The notes: generated by a model from the letters alone, not told the origin. DNA of 64,000 nucleotides from Hygrophila difformis (GCA_030278955.1 JAOANR010000004.1:59771541-59835540), one strand, 5' to 3'. Shown: positions 13,001-23,624, numbered from the stretch's first letter. Program-made: numbers and translations.

Positions 13001-14545
13001 GGCAGTTGGTGGTTTCGTCCTGGTTTTACTGTTGGCTCTTGCTGGAGTTTATGCTTTCAGACAGAAGAAAAGAGCTGAAACGGCTACTAAACAGAGTAAT
13101 CCTTTTGGTATGTTCAAAATGCAGCCTTCATGGACTATTATTATTCTACAACCCTCAGCACTCAGCAGTCATTGACAAAACTGACCATTGTGTTCGTACT
13201 TGCAGCATCCTGGGACCCAAATTCAAACAGTGGTGGAGTTCCACAGCTCAAAGGATCAAAGAGTTTTGCATTTGAAGAACTTAAACAAAGCACAAATAAC
13301 TTTTCGGAAAGCAACAGCATTGGATCGGGTGGTTATGGAAAGGTCAGTCTTTTGCCTTCTGTCGTTCTATGAACTCTAAATCACGAATTTCCTTGGATCT
13401 TTAACATTTTTCAGGTTTATCGAGGAATTCTCTCCAACGGGCAGCTGGTTGCCATCAAAAGAGCTCAGCAAGGATCCATGCAGGGTGGCCTTGAGTTCAA
13501 AACCGAAATAGAGCTCCTCTCAAGGGTTCATCATAAGAATGTTGTCAGTTTAGTTGGTTTCTGTTTTGACCAGGGAGAACAAATGCTGGTGTATGAGTTC
13601 ATTGCAAACGGCACATTAAAGGACAGTCTTTCAGGTCTGACATTCCTACCTTTTCCACATATTGAGCAGCTGAAGACAGTTTAATTTAATGTAGTAGTTG
13701 ATTTCAATCAATTACATGAAAAAAAGGTCTTAAGTTAGGCAATATTTTTCCAGGAAAAACGGGACTCAGATTAGACTGGCTTAGGCGACTTCGAATAGCT
13801 CTCGGAGCAGCCAGAGGGGTGCAATATCTGCATGACCTTGCACACCCTCCCATCATACACAGAGACATTAAATCAAACAATATCTTGCTGGATGATAGGT
13901 TGAGTGCTAAAGTAGCAGATTTTGGCCTTTCTAAGCTTATGGGTGAATCGGAGAAGGGGCACGTTACGACTCAAGTTAAAGGCACAATGGTGCGTTTATT
14001 ACATTTCTCAACTTCCTTGCCATTCTTTCTCGAATATAATCAACTCTTAAGTATTGTTCTCTCCTTTTCAGGGGTACTTGGATCCTGAATATTACATGAC
14101 ACAGCAACTCACTGAAAAAAGCGACGTGTACAGCTTTGGGATATTGCTTTTCGAACTCCTGACCTCAAGACCTCCAATTGAGAAAGCTAAATACATTGTT
14201 AGGGAAGTGAAGCAGGCGATGGACACAACCAAGGAAATGTATAACCTTCAAAACCTTCTCGACCCTATAGTTGTATACAGTACATCGCCAAAAAGTGTAG
14301 AAAGAGTTGTTGATCTGGCTCTGAGGTGCGTTCAGGAATCGGGTGTTAACAGGCCGGCGATGAGCATAGTAGTCAAGGAGCTAGAGAACATTCTGGAATC
14401 CATGGGCGTGAATCCTAATATTGAATCTGCATCGACTTCTGCAAGTCACGATGGGGGAAGCAGAGGCTTCAACCATCCCTACAGCAACGAAAGCCTGTTC
14501 GCCTACAGTGGAGGCTTTCCGCCTTCAAGGTTGGAACCGTTGTAG
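10074..14545 (+). CDS. LRR receptor-like kinase, HPCA1/LRR-VIII-1 type (copy 2)
   Basis: Nineteen exons mirror copy 1: 10074-10158, 10294-10411, 10493-10564, 10646-10720, 10806-10877, 10943-11104, 11194-11268, 11340-11411, 11491-11562, 11663-11731, 11818-11892, 11987-12058, 12149-12283, 12363-12841, 12946-13107, 13206-13342, 13415-13634, 13754-13989, 14072-14545. The product is 953 residues, the same length I recall for Arabidopsis HPCA1. Features are a signal peptide (about 1-23), LRRs, cysteine pairs C418/C423 and C433/C435, a membrane segment (about 559-581), G-loop IGSGGYGK 637-644, K659, HRD ending D755, DFG 773-775, and a C-terminus ending [15 protein letters not shown] that is conserved in the family. 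All frames and splice phases are intact, so it is probably a functional kinase. It arose with copy 1 by tandem duplication. Confidence 0.94.
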
Positions 14546-15666
14546 ATTTATGCTTTTTTACAATGAATTTGAAACTACATTTGTGAATTTATGCTTGATT
14601 CTGTTGCAGCAATGGTTAGAGAAACAGAATAATGTTTTAGGACTCAAATTCATTTTGTGTGAAAAGGGAGATAACTGAAAAGCCTTGTAAATTGCTGTGT
14701 CCATTTTCAGACATGTGTTGAGTGAATAAATGAACTCTTATGTCATAAACTCAGCTCGAAAAACCAGGTCGTCTTTATGCTTCAATAGTGAGATGAGGCC
14801 CAGGGCGAGATCGAACAGGTTACCAAATATATACACTGAGCGGGCGTGCTTTGACCGTGTCTCCGGGGCACAGTTGAATGTAGGTATCATGAACGGGGGT
14901 TGCAGGATACCAGGAGTGATCATATGACATATATATCATGGAATATATAACCATGGAAGCAATCAAGGAAAGCACATACTAACTAGTGGAACTGGATCGT
15001 GTGCTTGCAGGCACCATGGTGTATACTGAGGTTTTTCTACGCAGCTTCTTAGACGCTTCAATGCCTAATTTCCTATTGTACTTTTACTAGCTTAAAGCAA
15101 CTTGTTCAACTATACCCATTTATTTCATCACTACTGATCTTCTGTCTCTCCAATCCTTGTGAATGTTTTTAAATAATGGTCCTACATACGCAATCTGAAA
15201 ATGACCCTAGAAGTTGAAGGTTTGAACAGTTTATTGGAAAGTGATTATTTTTATTAGGGCTAGCTTCGTCTGATGGTAACTTTTATTTATATCAGATAAA
15301 AATAGGTGAGGCATGCACTAGAAAAAAAGAGTCTACTGCTGTTTTATTATAGATTTATGGTCAGTCTCAAGATGTACGAGAGCCTTTAATTTCAAGAATG
15401 TCATCATTTTTAAAACTCGCATTAGGGTTCGTAAACATGGGAAAGAAGTCTACTTGATCGGGTCCAGTTTCTGTTCATTTGACTGTGCATAGTCTAATCA
15501 GTGGATAACTTGTGCAGGCACTACTCTTTTGCTTAATCAAGTGAGGAGATTTGTTAGAAATTTGACCTGTGTTAGTAGTAAATAGTGTGTAATTTTGCAC
15601 TATAAGTTCATGCATCATCTTTATATTGTGGTGAGGTTAGTTTGATTTCATTATGTGGTGAGTGCA
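14546..15666. other. Spacer with duplicated flank of copy 2
   Basis: The 3' UTR of copy 2 (to about 14,735) matches the sequence after the pseudogene (to about 16,865). From about 15,038 the promoter-side sequence matches that upstream of copy 2 (from about 9,373). The segment 14,740-14,930 is relatively GC-rich with no match I recognise. Confidence 0.6.
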
Positions 15667-16660
15667 ATGAAGATTTGTGGTATTCGCCGTTCTCTGGTTG
15701 TTGCTTTTGTCCGAATTTTGGTTGTAGCAGCATTGACTAATCCAGTAATCCCGATGATAGTAAGTTTGCTTAGACATCAATGGTCGTCTGATTTTATAGT
15801 TTCCTCGGTATATTGATTTTTTTCAATGTTAGTAAGAAGTCCTAAATGAGCGAAGCATGTTGGTTGTGCAGAGGTTGCATTACAGGCTCCGAGAGACTCT
15901 TTTGAGTAAAGTGCCACCAACTTGGTCGCGGGGAGATCCTTGTGGAGAATGGGATGGAATAAACTGCAGTAACAATCGTGTCATTTCAATGTAAAGAAGT
16001 CAGTTTTTTAAGTGTTAACATGCGTTTGAGAAAAACAATGTCTCTGTTTGATTTATTGTTGTTTCCTTTCAGCATGTTAATGAGCAATAGCTTGGAAGGT
16101 CATCTGTCTGCGGTCTGAGTTGCAAATTTTGTATGTTTTCCATTCCCTATATATATACGTGTGTGTGCGCTGTTTGCCTTTTTCTGATTAGAAAGATTAC
16201 ATCCAGTGACTTGTCGTATAATAAAGGCCTGATCGGAACTCTTCCTTGGTCGATTGGAAATCTGAAGCAACTAACAAGCTTGCAAGAAATATCTCATGAA
16301 ATTGTAACAGCCGGTTGGCATTAAACAAGGAATTATTTTCGTAAAACTGTCTCGACTTGTATTGCAGGAGTCAGGAAAAACGGGACTCAGGTTAGACTTG
16401 CTTAGAAAGTGTCGAAAAAAGTTGTTGATCTGTCTCTTAGGTGTGTTCAGGAGTCGGGTGTTGACAGGCCAGCGATGAGCACAGGAGTCAAGGAGCTGGA
16501 GAACATTCTGGAAGCCGTGGGCGTGAATCCGAAACTGGAATCTGCATCGACTTCTGCAAGTCATGATGGGGGAAGCAGAGGCTCCAAACATCCCTACAGC
16601 ACCGAAAGCCTATTCGCCTACAGTGGAGGCTATCCACCTTCCAAGTTGGAACCGTTGTAA
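15667..16660 (+). pseudogene. Collapsed third HPCA1-like receptor kinase copy
   Basis: It starts like copy 2 ([18 protein letters not shown]) but has an extra 8 bp after the codons for TNP, which shifts the frame. Remnants of LRR exon 2 (about 15872-15991), a deleted exon 3 (about 16073-16133) and exon 4 (about 16205-16280, donor GT changed to GC) follow. At about 16,368 an exon-5-type acceptor runs straight into a 30-bp piece of exon 18 (GGAAAAACGGGACTCAGG), which joins mid-exon-19 sequence at about 16,407. The kinase tail to the stop at 16660 is preserved. Most LRRs, the membrane segment and the kinase core are missing. The 252-nt tail frame (16409-16660) could still be transcribed, but no receptor can be made. 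Confidence 0.93.
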
Positions 16661-16874
16661 AGTTAACATTTTACTACAATGGATTTGAAACAGTATTTGC
16701 AAATTTTAATGCCTGATTTTGTTGCAGTAATGGTTGGAGAAACAGAATAGTGGTGTTTAGGACTCAAACTCATTATGTGTGAAATGCAGAAAACTGAAGA
16801 AAAGCCTTGTAAATTGATGTATCCATCCATTTGTCAGACATGTTTTGAGTGAATAAATTAAATGAACTCATCAG

Positions 16875-18281
16875 TCAGGTCATCGGCTTCTCCAGCAGGG
16901 CCGAGAAGTACCACTCGTTCTTCTCCACGCCGCGGTCGAGCTTCATCCCGGTATTCCACCTCAGCCTCTTGAATCCAACCCGATCAAACATCGGTACATA
17001 CGTCGAATTCAGCTGTGATCCGTAGCAGAAGAATCTATCAAGCCAGAACAGTCCCCCAGGCCTCAGTGCCCTGTATATATCATACAGGATGAATTCCAGC
17101 ATCGTATCCGGGATCCAGTTGCTAATCACGTGCATCGAATGGATAATATCCAGCGTGTTCTCAAAAAACGGAAGCCTCTGGGAAACGCTCAAGTGCATCG
17201 AAATCAAACCCCGCGAAGCAATGAAGCTGTTGAAGGGGCCATCGAAGTTCATCGTTGTTGTAACTATAGTCACCCCTTTCTCCTTCATCCTGGCGGCGAA
17301 CGTGCCCGATCCGCCTCCAATGTCCAGCCCGATCCGGACGGTTCCCGGCGTCCTCGTCGCCAGGACCTGATCGATGCCGAAATCGATGCCTCCATTGTCG
17401 GACAGCCACCGATGCTTCTCCCTGCCTCTCAAGTCGAAGCAATCCTTACAATCATAATACCCCGGCGCCTTCATTCTTTCCGTTAAGCACCTGTAGTTCT
17501 TGCACTCGTACGCCTCCCAAACGATGCTCGTATCCGGCGGAATCGTCCACAGGCTCGCCGGCAGTGGAGTCGGCTCGACGTAATTGACCGGGGACTTGGG
17601 ATGGCACCGCCTCCTCGGGAGAGGCTCGCATCCTTTCATCATCAAGGCCTGCGCCAGAACATCATCCACCGGACACTCTCCACCAACCGCATACGACATG
17701 TACTTTTGGAAATCATCTTTATGCTTCAAGCAAGTTCCCCCAACGGAGGAGTATATTTCGTCGGACCCCATTCTCGGATTGTACCCCAAGGGAAGCTTGT
17801 GGGGGCCAATCGAAGCCCTGGCCTCACCGGACACGTTATCGAGGAGATCATCATAGGCGGCAAGCGGCGCGGACTTGGACGACGATGATGCTTCATCGAT
17901 GTTCCCATTAAGACGGATGAGCTGCGCCACCAGCTCCTTGACGACGGAGCGAGATGCGACGAGTTCCCTCTGCAAGGCGGCGATCTGAGACCGGCTGGCG
18001 ACGAGTTCATCCCTTGTGGAATTGAGCTTGTTCAACAGATCAGGCGTGGAGTCGAAACAGGCCGGTTGGCTGGAGATTTGGGAGAGTCTCGATGTGGGAT
18101 AGAGGAAATTGAAATGGGGGCCTGTGAAGATGTAGATGGTTAGAAGATTGGTTAGGACAATGAGGAGGAGGATCTTGAGGTTGTGGTTGGTTTGATTATT
18201 GTTCTGGCAATGGCAAGCGTGCTTTTTCGGCGTCATATCTTCACTACCCATTCCCAGAACACATATGAATGATGCACTCAC
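16875..18281 (-). CDS. Golgi-type S-adenosylmethionine methyltransferase, ICA-like
   Basis: An intronless frame of 468 codons. It is predicted to be a type II membrane protein: short N-terminal tail, membrane anchor at about 36-54, a coiled stalk rich in Leu/Arg/Glu at about 80-125, then a luminal domain with many cysteines and a SAM-binding motif I at 318-326 (GLDIGGGSG). It resembles the plant family containing Arabidopsis INCREASED CAMBIAL ACTIVITY (At5g40830), proposed to be a pectin methyltransferase; the substrate here is inferred. A second ATG at 18251 (MGSEDM) gives an N-terminus more like relatives and may be the true start. Its coding end lies only 215 bp from the end of the receptor-kinase pseudogene, on the opposite strand. 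Confidence 0.88.
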   Translation of the reverse strand: MSASFICVLGMGSEDMTPKKHACHCQNNNQTNHNLKILLLIVLTNLLTIYIFTGPHFNFLYPTSRLSQISSQPACFDSTPDLLNKLNSTRDELVASRSQIAALQRELVASRSVVKELVAQLIRLNGNIDEASSSSKSAPLAAYDDLLDNVSGEARASIGPHKLPLGYNPRMGSDEIYSSVGGTCLKHKDDFQKYMSYAVGGECPVDDVLAQALMMKGCEPLPRRRCHPKSPVNYVEPTPLPASLWTIPPDTSIVWEAYECKNYRCLTERMKAPGYYDCKDCFDLRGREKHRWLSDNGGIDFGIDQVLATRTPGTVRIGLDIGGGSGTFAARMKEKGVTIVTTTMNFDGPFNSFIASRGLISMHLSVSQRLPFFENTLDIIHSMHVISNWIPDTMLEFILYDIYRALRPGGLFWLDRFFCYGSQLNSTYVPMFDRVGFKRLRWNTGMKLDRGVEKNEWYFSALLEKPMT

Positions 18282-18944
18282 AAGTGATGAATGGGTTTAG
18301 GGATTAGGGTTTGGGGTATATATATGTACGCTCTAGCTAACTTTGAATGGAAGTTTTGGATGTCAACGAGTGGTGATATTTCTTCCGACCAAAGGGATGC
18401 AGCAGAAGCTAAAGGTGTGAAAGAGTAGGCAGAAATTCTAAGGTAGTAGTAGAGTAGATGAAACATGTATATGAAGCATTTGTTTCTTACTAAAACGGGG
18501 TATATATAATCTATTGCATTTGTCTTGGGAGTTAGGACAAAACTGCAAAGTAATGTCACTCCATTACTCATTAGTTAATATGAAGTCAGGACTTGTGGCC
18601 TTACATCTTGCCGTGTTAGGCGTTATTCAAAATGAGTGAATCGTTATTTTTATATATTTGTGCATGCAAGGAAAGTCAACGCCAATCGAGAGAATCTTGA
18701 TCAGATTTAAGATCTAAATGATTATTTTTTATTTATTTATTTATTTTTATGGATTTTTTGAAACTAGAGTACTGGGTACTGGTAGTAATTTATACTGGTA
18801 CATATACTATACTATTAAATCACGGAATTTAATATGTATGTTCTGAATGCCTAATTATAAGTGGGGATTGCAGAATTATTCACAAGTCCTTTCGCAATAT
18901 GATTTCTTTTTATAACGTAACGGTGATTAAAATAGGAATCCGAA

Positions 18945-19112
18945 GGGAATGAGGCCAATCGGCCAAGTCCTTCGTGCCTTCCAATTTTACGGTTGAGAGT
19001 TCGATTCACCACCTAGATCTTTATTCATTTTTTCTTTATTTCTTTATAATTTATATGGTATAGGCTCAAACCATTCTTTCTCTAGCTTCTATTCCTTTAA
19101 AAAAAAAAAAAA
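18945..19112 (+). mobile_element. tRNA-derived SINE copy (degenerate)
   Basis: A GATGAGG-like head and a B-box-like AGAGTTCGATTCACC near 18,997 are followed by TTTATAATTTATATGGTATAGGCTC-type body sequence and an A-run at about 19,099-19,112. It shares its layout with copies near 22.5, 22.7, 23.7, 26.5, 49.3 and 49.8 kb. Confidence 0.6.
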
Positions 19113-19722
19113 GAAAGTATGATGTGAGTTTTGTGAGTATATATGAATGGAACCCAAATGGTATTATAGGACGAGGACATGAGAACAGGATTGAGGAATG
19201 CTTAAAGTTATTTATAAAAAAAAAAAAAAGGAATTAAATTAGGCATAAAAGTGTAGGATCGGAGATTGCCGGGGGGGTGGCTGTCTAAGTTGACTATGTA
19301 TAATTATTATTGTGTGAGATAATAACTAAAATAGACCACAAGAAGGAGTCACCATATTTTGATTTAGAGAAATGAACCATTAGAAGGATTTTGTGCCTGA
19401 ATTTAGGCCATTGGGCTGGAGGCCGTGATGGCCTAAAAGGGGAAATGACCCATTATTCTGGTGGTCTATTTTAATTTTTTTCAATTATTTTTTATTTTAT
19501 GTAACTAAAATAAATAATACTCATTCTGTGCCATTATTAATGTCCTACTTTTTTTCTTGTTCCAACATTTTCATTTCATTTTTATTTTAAAAGATAATTA
19601 AATATTAATCGTCAAACTTACCCATCACATCACATTAATAAATAAATATATTAAACTTTCAAACCCACTACCATATTAATAATTCCAATCCATCCTAAAA
19701 CCACATATCAATAAATTACATA

Positions 19723-20693
19723 CTTCCTCCATTTTTAAAAGATAGCTACATTGGAAAATATGACAATATTTATCAAGGTTTTCAAAATCTAGATCTTATG
19801 TAGGATCGTTTTTCCATTTGCAAGATCGAGATCGTAGGATCGTATTCAGATCCTAAGATCCTACGAAATTAGGACAAAAAAAATATTCATATTGCATATT
19901 AGCAAATTACAATAAATAATAATTTGTCTAGCAAAAAAAGATAATAATTGAGCATTTAAGACATGATGCTTGAGCTAGGTTGGATTTGTCATTAGAATTT
20001 TCCCCATTTTCGTCACTCTCAACCACTGTCTCATTGGATTAATCATCATCCATCCGGGCTGGAGGTTTATAACTAAGATCTCCATCAGCAAGGGGTGCTG
20101 GAAGGGGATGCTACGACAAGGGCGGCGGTAGAAAGAGGAAGGGGATGCAAGCACGGCGATAGGGAGAGAAGGGGGATCGACGGTGACGTCAACAACAAGA
20201 AGATGAATTGTAAGAGGAAGATGAAGGGAATGCGAGTAAGATGGAGATGCAAACAAAAATCCCTAGATCTGGATTTTGGAAAACAATGGAGGACTGAAAA
20301 TGAAAAAATAAGATGAAAAATAAGAGGGAGTGGGATCGGATCGTTCAAAGATCTTAAGATCTTGTATAGATCCTATAGATCTTATCCAGATCCCACCCTA
20401 ATTTAGATCCCATACAGATCTTGATCGTTTTGGCTTTGTGGGATCGTAGGATCGTAAGATCCTAAGATTTAAATCTAGATCTTAATAACCTTGATATTTA
20501 TACAATCACTTTAACTTGAAGTTTTATCATAGTTATACAAGTTAACATATAGCCAAGTGAGACTCGTCTTGTAATTTTTAAATATAAAAATTTTAGAATT
20601 TTTACTTGTACCAAATTTGAGTTATTAATGATTTAAAATATACATTGGACTGCGTGCTGAGTGGGTCCGTAGCAAACAAAAAAACAGAGGAAG
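19723..20693. mobile_element. Stowaway-type MITE interrupted by a hAT-like element
   Basis: Ends CTTCCTCCATTTTTAAAAG and the complement of CAGAGGAAG are flanked by TA. The sequence on either side of the inner insertion aligns with the intact copy at 48746-49004 (shared CTTTAACTTGAAGTTTTA-like, TTAGAATTTTTACTTGTAC and ATTGGACTGCGTGCTG blocks). Subtracting the insertion leaves about 243 bp, close to the 259 bp of the intact copy. Confidence 0.85.
19774..20493. mobile_element. hAT-like non-autonomous element (720 bp)
   Basis: The element begins CAAGGTTTTCAAAATCTAGA and ends in an imperfect inverted copy (CAAGGTTATTAAGATCTAGA on the other strand). It is flanked by a perfect 8-bp duplication, ATATTTAT, at 19766-19773 and 20494-20501. 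An 8-bp duplication is diagnostic of the hAT superfamily. Both subterminal zones are crowded with GATC-containing repeats such as TAGGATCG and AGATCCTA. Small open frames inside (e.g. 20095-20316) look like chance frames. Confidence 0.85.
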
Positions 20694-20695
20694 TA

Positions 20696-20838
20696 TAAAT
20701 AAATAAATTAAAATTGTAAACTCATTACAATCACATTATATAAATTTACATTTTATTACAATCACATTATATAAAAGGTAACTTAAGAATTTATATAATG
20801 TGATTGTAACGAATTTATAATTTTAATTTATTTATTTA
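20696..20838. repeat. AT-rich palindromic insert
   Basis: TAAATAAATAAATTAAAATT at the left is mirrored by AATTTTAATTTATTTATTTA at the right. An inner block ATTACAATCACATTATATAAA is repeated once directly and once inverted. It would fold into a long hairpin, and probably represents a small MITE or foldback unit beside the Stowaway end. Confidence 0.6.
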
Positions 20839-21640
20839 TGTGTGATTTACTGATATATGATTGTAGTTTGGATTGAAATATTAATGGTATTGAGTTTGAA
20901 AGTGTAATAATATTTATTTATTAATGCTATATGATGGGTAGGTTTGACAATTAATATTTAATTATTTTTAAAATAAAAATAAAAAAATATTGGAACAAGA
21001 AAAAACGGAAAGTACGATATAAATAATGACACGGAATGAGTATTATTTATTTTAATTACATAAAATAAAAAATTAATTAAGAAAAATTAAAATAAACCAC
21101 CAGAAGGGGTTATTTCCATTTTTAAGCCATCACGGCCCGAATTCCAGCCCAATGGCCTAAATTCAGGTCTGAAATCCTTCTAATGGCTTATTTCCCTAAA
21201 TCAAAATATCGTAACCCAAAAGTGGAAATGACTCTTTCTGGTGGCCTATTTTAGTTATTACTCTTATCGTGTGATGAATTCCCTTGGGGGCCTATTGATT
21301 TAGGAAATTTCATTTAGGTCAATATAATGTTTGGCAGCTATTTGTTCTTATTATCGTAAGTTAGTGCTTGTGTTCAGACATAAAGTCTTCTCTAATATAC
21401 TGTACAATATTGTTTTTCTTTCTGAAAATAAATAATACTTAAAAGTCCTAGAGGTTCTGCAGGTTCTATTTGGATCGAGAGTTGATTTTGGAATTAAAAC
21501 TGATTCAGAGACAGAAAGAATTAAAAATTGAAAAGGGAATATAGTGAAGTATTAGTGAAGCCCACCGCTAGTCGGTCGTCACACTTTTAATAACCCTAAC
21601 AAACAATGCATGCATGTGTCATATATGGACTTATGGTGTT

Positions 21641-22400
21641 TTTTTTTTAAGCCAATTCAATTGCCGGAGAAATACAAACACCATACGAAAATACAAAAGA
21701 AGAAATAAAAAACAAAACAACACAGAGGAAAATACAAAAAGAGAAGGACATGAAAGGAAAACAACAACATAAAACTAGAAACTGAGCTAATAAAACACCC
21801 AACGCGTCCACAGTTAAGTTTCCCAAGACGAAATCCGACGGAAACGCTCAAGTGGTAAAGAATCTCTTATTCGAATCGCCATACTTAGCGAGACGATCCC
21901 TCACCCTACTCCGTTTCGATTGGAGCTAGTTTTCTAGCCGAGTACTGCGGATTAGCATACAAAGCAGTCACATTCAATATTTTTTTTTTTTCTTTTTCCT
22001 GATTCCAAAAATTTTCTATTCTCATATCTAGGGCTACCTAAAGGACTGTAGCAAACCAGTGAACAACTCCATTAGAGAATTTAATAGTGATCATTCGGTC
22101 TCTTCTAACCCCAACATCAATTTGCAGTTAAAGTCCATTCCTCGTAAGTAGCAAGATGCCGCCAGCCCTACCAGAAACTTCTTGAATGCATAAAGGAACA
22201 AAATCCATCTTCTGAAGTAAATTCTGACACTTATAAAATTCAGATTGTGGTTCTAAAATCACCAAAATATCCGGATTAATCCGTTGAAGGATATCACTCA
22301 AGCTACGCCTAGCTATCTTACCCATCACACCACCAATGTTCCACGATATCAATTTAAAGTTCTTGAAGTCCATAAACATAGAAATTGATATGGGACGGGG
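21641..22400 (-). pseudogene. Truncated LINE (L1-type) with endonuclease remnant and poly(A)
   Basis: On the minus strand, 22379-22128 encodes a piece of an AP-type endonuclease (SWNIGGVMGKIARRS, then INPDILVILEPQ), the first catalytic motif region of plant L1 ORF2. Endonuclease-like sequence continues out of frame with stops (TALYANPQYS-like near 21,970). It then jumps to a T-rich 3' UTR ending in an A-tail, seen as TTTTTTTT at about 21,641 on the plus strand. Reverse transcriptase is absent, so it is a dead, internally deleted copy. Confidence 0.7.
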
Positions 22401-22463
22401 GTTGAATTGGGGTTTAATTTCACCGATAATTGAAAGTTGAACTTTTAGATTGAAAATCGAGAG

Positions 22464-22620
22464 TTATTTTTTTTCGAACACAGGCTAGGAAATGAATGGT
22501 GGGAGCCCATGCCACACAAATTACAAAGGAAAATAAAAGGGAGGGATAGGGGGTCGGTGAGAATCGAATCTCGGAAACCTTCCGTTTGAACCTAACCACT
22601 TAGGTTAAGTCCTCATCCCA
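22464..22620 (-). mobile_element. tRNA-derived SINE copy
   Basis: On the minus strand this reads GATGAGGACTTAACC... (A-box region), a B-box-like GATTCGATTCTC, then CTTTGTAATTTGTGTGGCAT and GGGCTCCCACC, ending in an A-run (T-run at 22,464-22,474 on the plus strand). It is the same family as the copy at 49,287. Confidence 0.7.
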
Positions 22621-22656
22621 AAAAATCGAGAGCTTAGATAAAGGATCCAACGTAAT

Positions 22657-22830
22657 ATTTTATTTTATTTTTAAAAGAGGTCATTAAAGGCCCGGGAAAT
22701 AAGTGGTGGAAGCCCATACCACATAAATTACGAAGGGAACATTGAGGGATAGGGAGCCGGGTGGGAATTCGAACCCCCAACCAATAGGTTGGGAGTCGGG
22801 AGACTTACCACTAAAGTAAGTCCACAACCC
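22657..22830 (-). mobile_element. tRNA-derived SINE copy
   Basis: On the minus strand: GTGGACTTACTTTAGTGGTAAG, a B-box-like GGTTCGAATTCCC, then TTCGTAATTTATGTGGTATGGGCTTCCACC, ending in a T/A-rich tail. It lies in tandem, same orientation, with the preceding copy. Confidence 0.7.
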
Positions 22831-23624
22831 CTATAAATTTGAATTCCTAGCATAAGCTTGAAAATATAAATAAATGTTTTTTCCCCCCTGCTATTATTAA
22901 GAGTTAGTGGGCCAGAATATACGTACGCATTGATTTTGGGCCTTTCCTCCCTTTTCTATCGAAAGCCACATGAGCCCACGGCTCAGCCCCAAAACGCAAT
23001 TGTGTTATAAAGCCCAGAACAAAAAAAAAAATAACCGTAACTTTTCCAGCACGAAGTGCGATTGTATTTATACACCGCATTTGCAGCAGTCGCCAGTTGG
23101 TACCATTTCAGGCCAACCAGCAGCCTGCAGCCATCCCATGAGCGACAAGCCTGAGGAATGTTAGGATGCCAGCTGGTCCTACAACACACCAACATGCATG
23201 CACTATGCATGCATCAATTCACTTATCACTACACAACAAAAGCTTTCTCCACCAGTAATTGTTTGAATTTTGCCCATACAACATTAATTAATGAGGTCCT
23301 TTTATTTGCTAAGTGTGATGAGTATGTAATTCATTTTTTTTTGGGAATGCTGCTTGAATTTATGCTCTCTCCACCCGGCCATTATGATTTATGTATAATG
23401 AATTTTCAATGCAAAAACATATTTATGCCCATACAACATGAATTTATTTTATCTCAATTTATTTATATCTACTTTAAAATTTCAATGCAAAAACATTTTG
23501 AACATATTTATTTTCTTTATTTATAAATTCAAATTAATTATATAATTAAAAATTTATTTATTTTACTTTCCTTATATATTAATAATAAATTTAATTATTT
23601 TATTTTTATAGAGGGATATTTTTG

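Larger units (their letters stand above)
19318..21263. mobile_element. Mutator-like (MULE) foldback element, non-autonomous
   Basis: Long terminal inverted repeats of roughly 400 bp (19,318 to about 19,720 and about 20,845 to 21,263) face each other. Both ends read GAKAATAACTAAAATAG inward. The flanks carry an 11-bp near-perfect direct repeat, TTATYGTGTGA (19307-19317 and 21264-21274, one mismatch). Long TIRs and a 9-11 bp duplication are hallmarks of Mutator-like elements. No transposase frame is present, and the interior is filled with later insertions. Each TIR also has its own smaller inverted repeat (TAGACCAC ... GGTGGTCTA). Confidence 0.8.

Noticed and set aside
14738..14923. Small minus ORF containing LKHKDD, similar to a motif in the methyltransferase
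   Set aside because: Only about 14 bp match (TCTTTATGCTTCAA) and neither flank aligns, so a decayed methyltransferase copy cannot be supported.
17089..17888. Plus-strand ORFs opposite the methyltransferase
   Set aside because: They are shadows of the GC-richer coding strand with no conserved features.
18278..18571. 97-codon minus ORF upstream of the methyltransferase
   Set aside because: It lies in the expected 5' UTR/promoter and has no recognisable domain.
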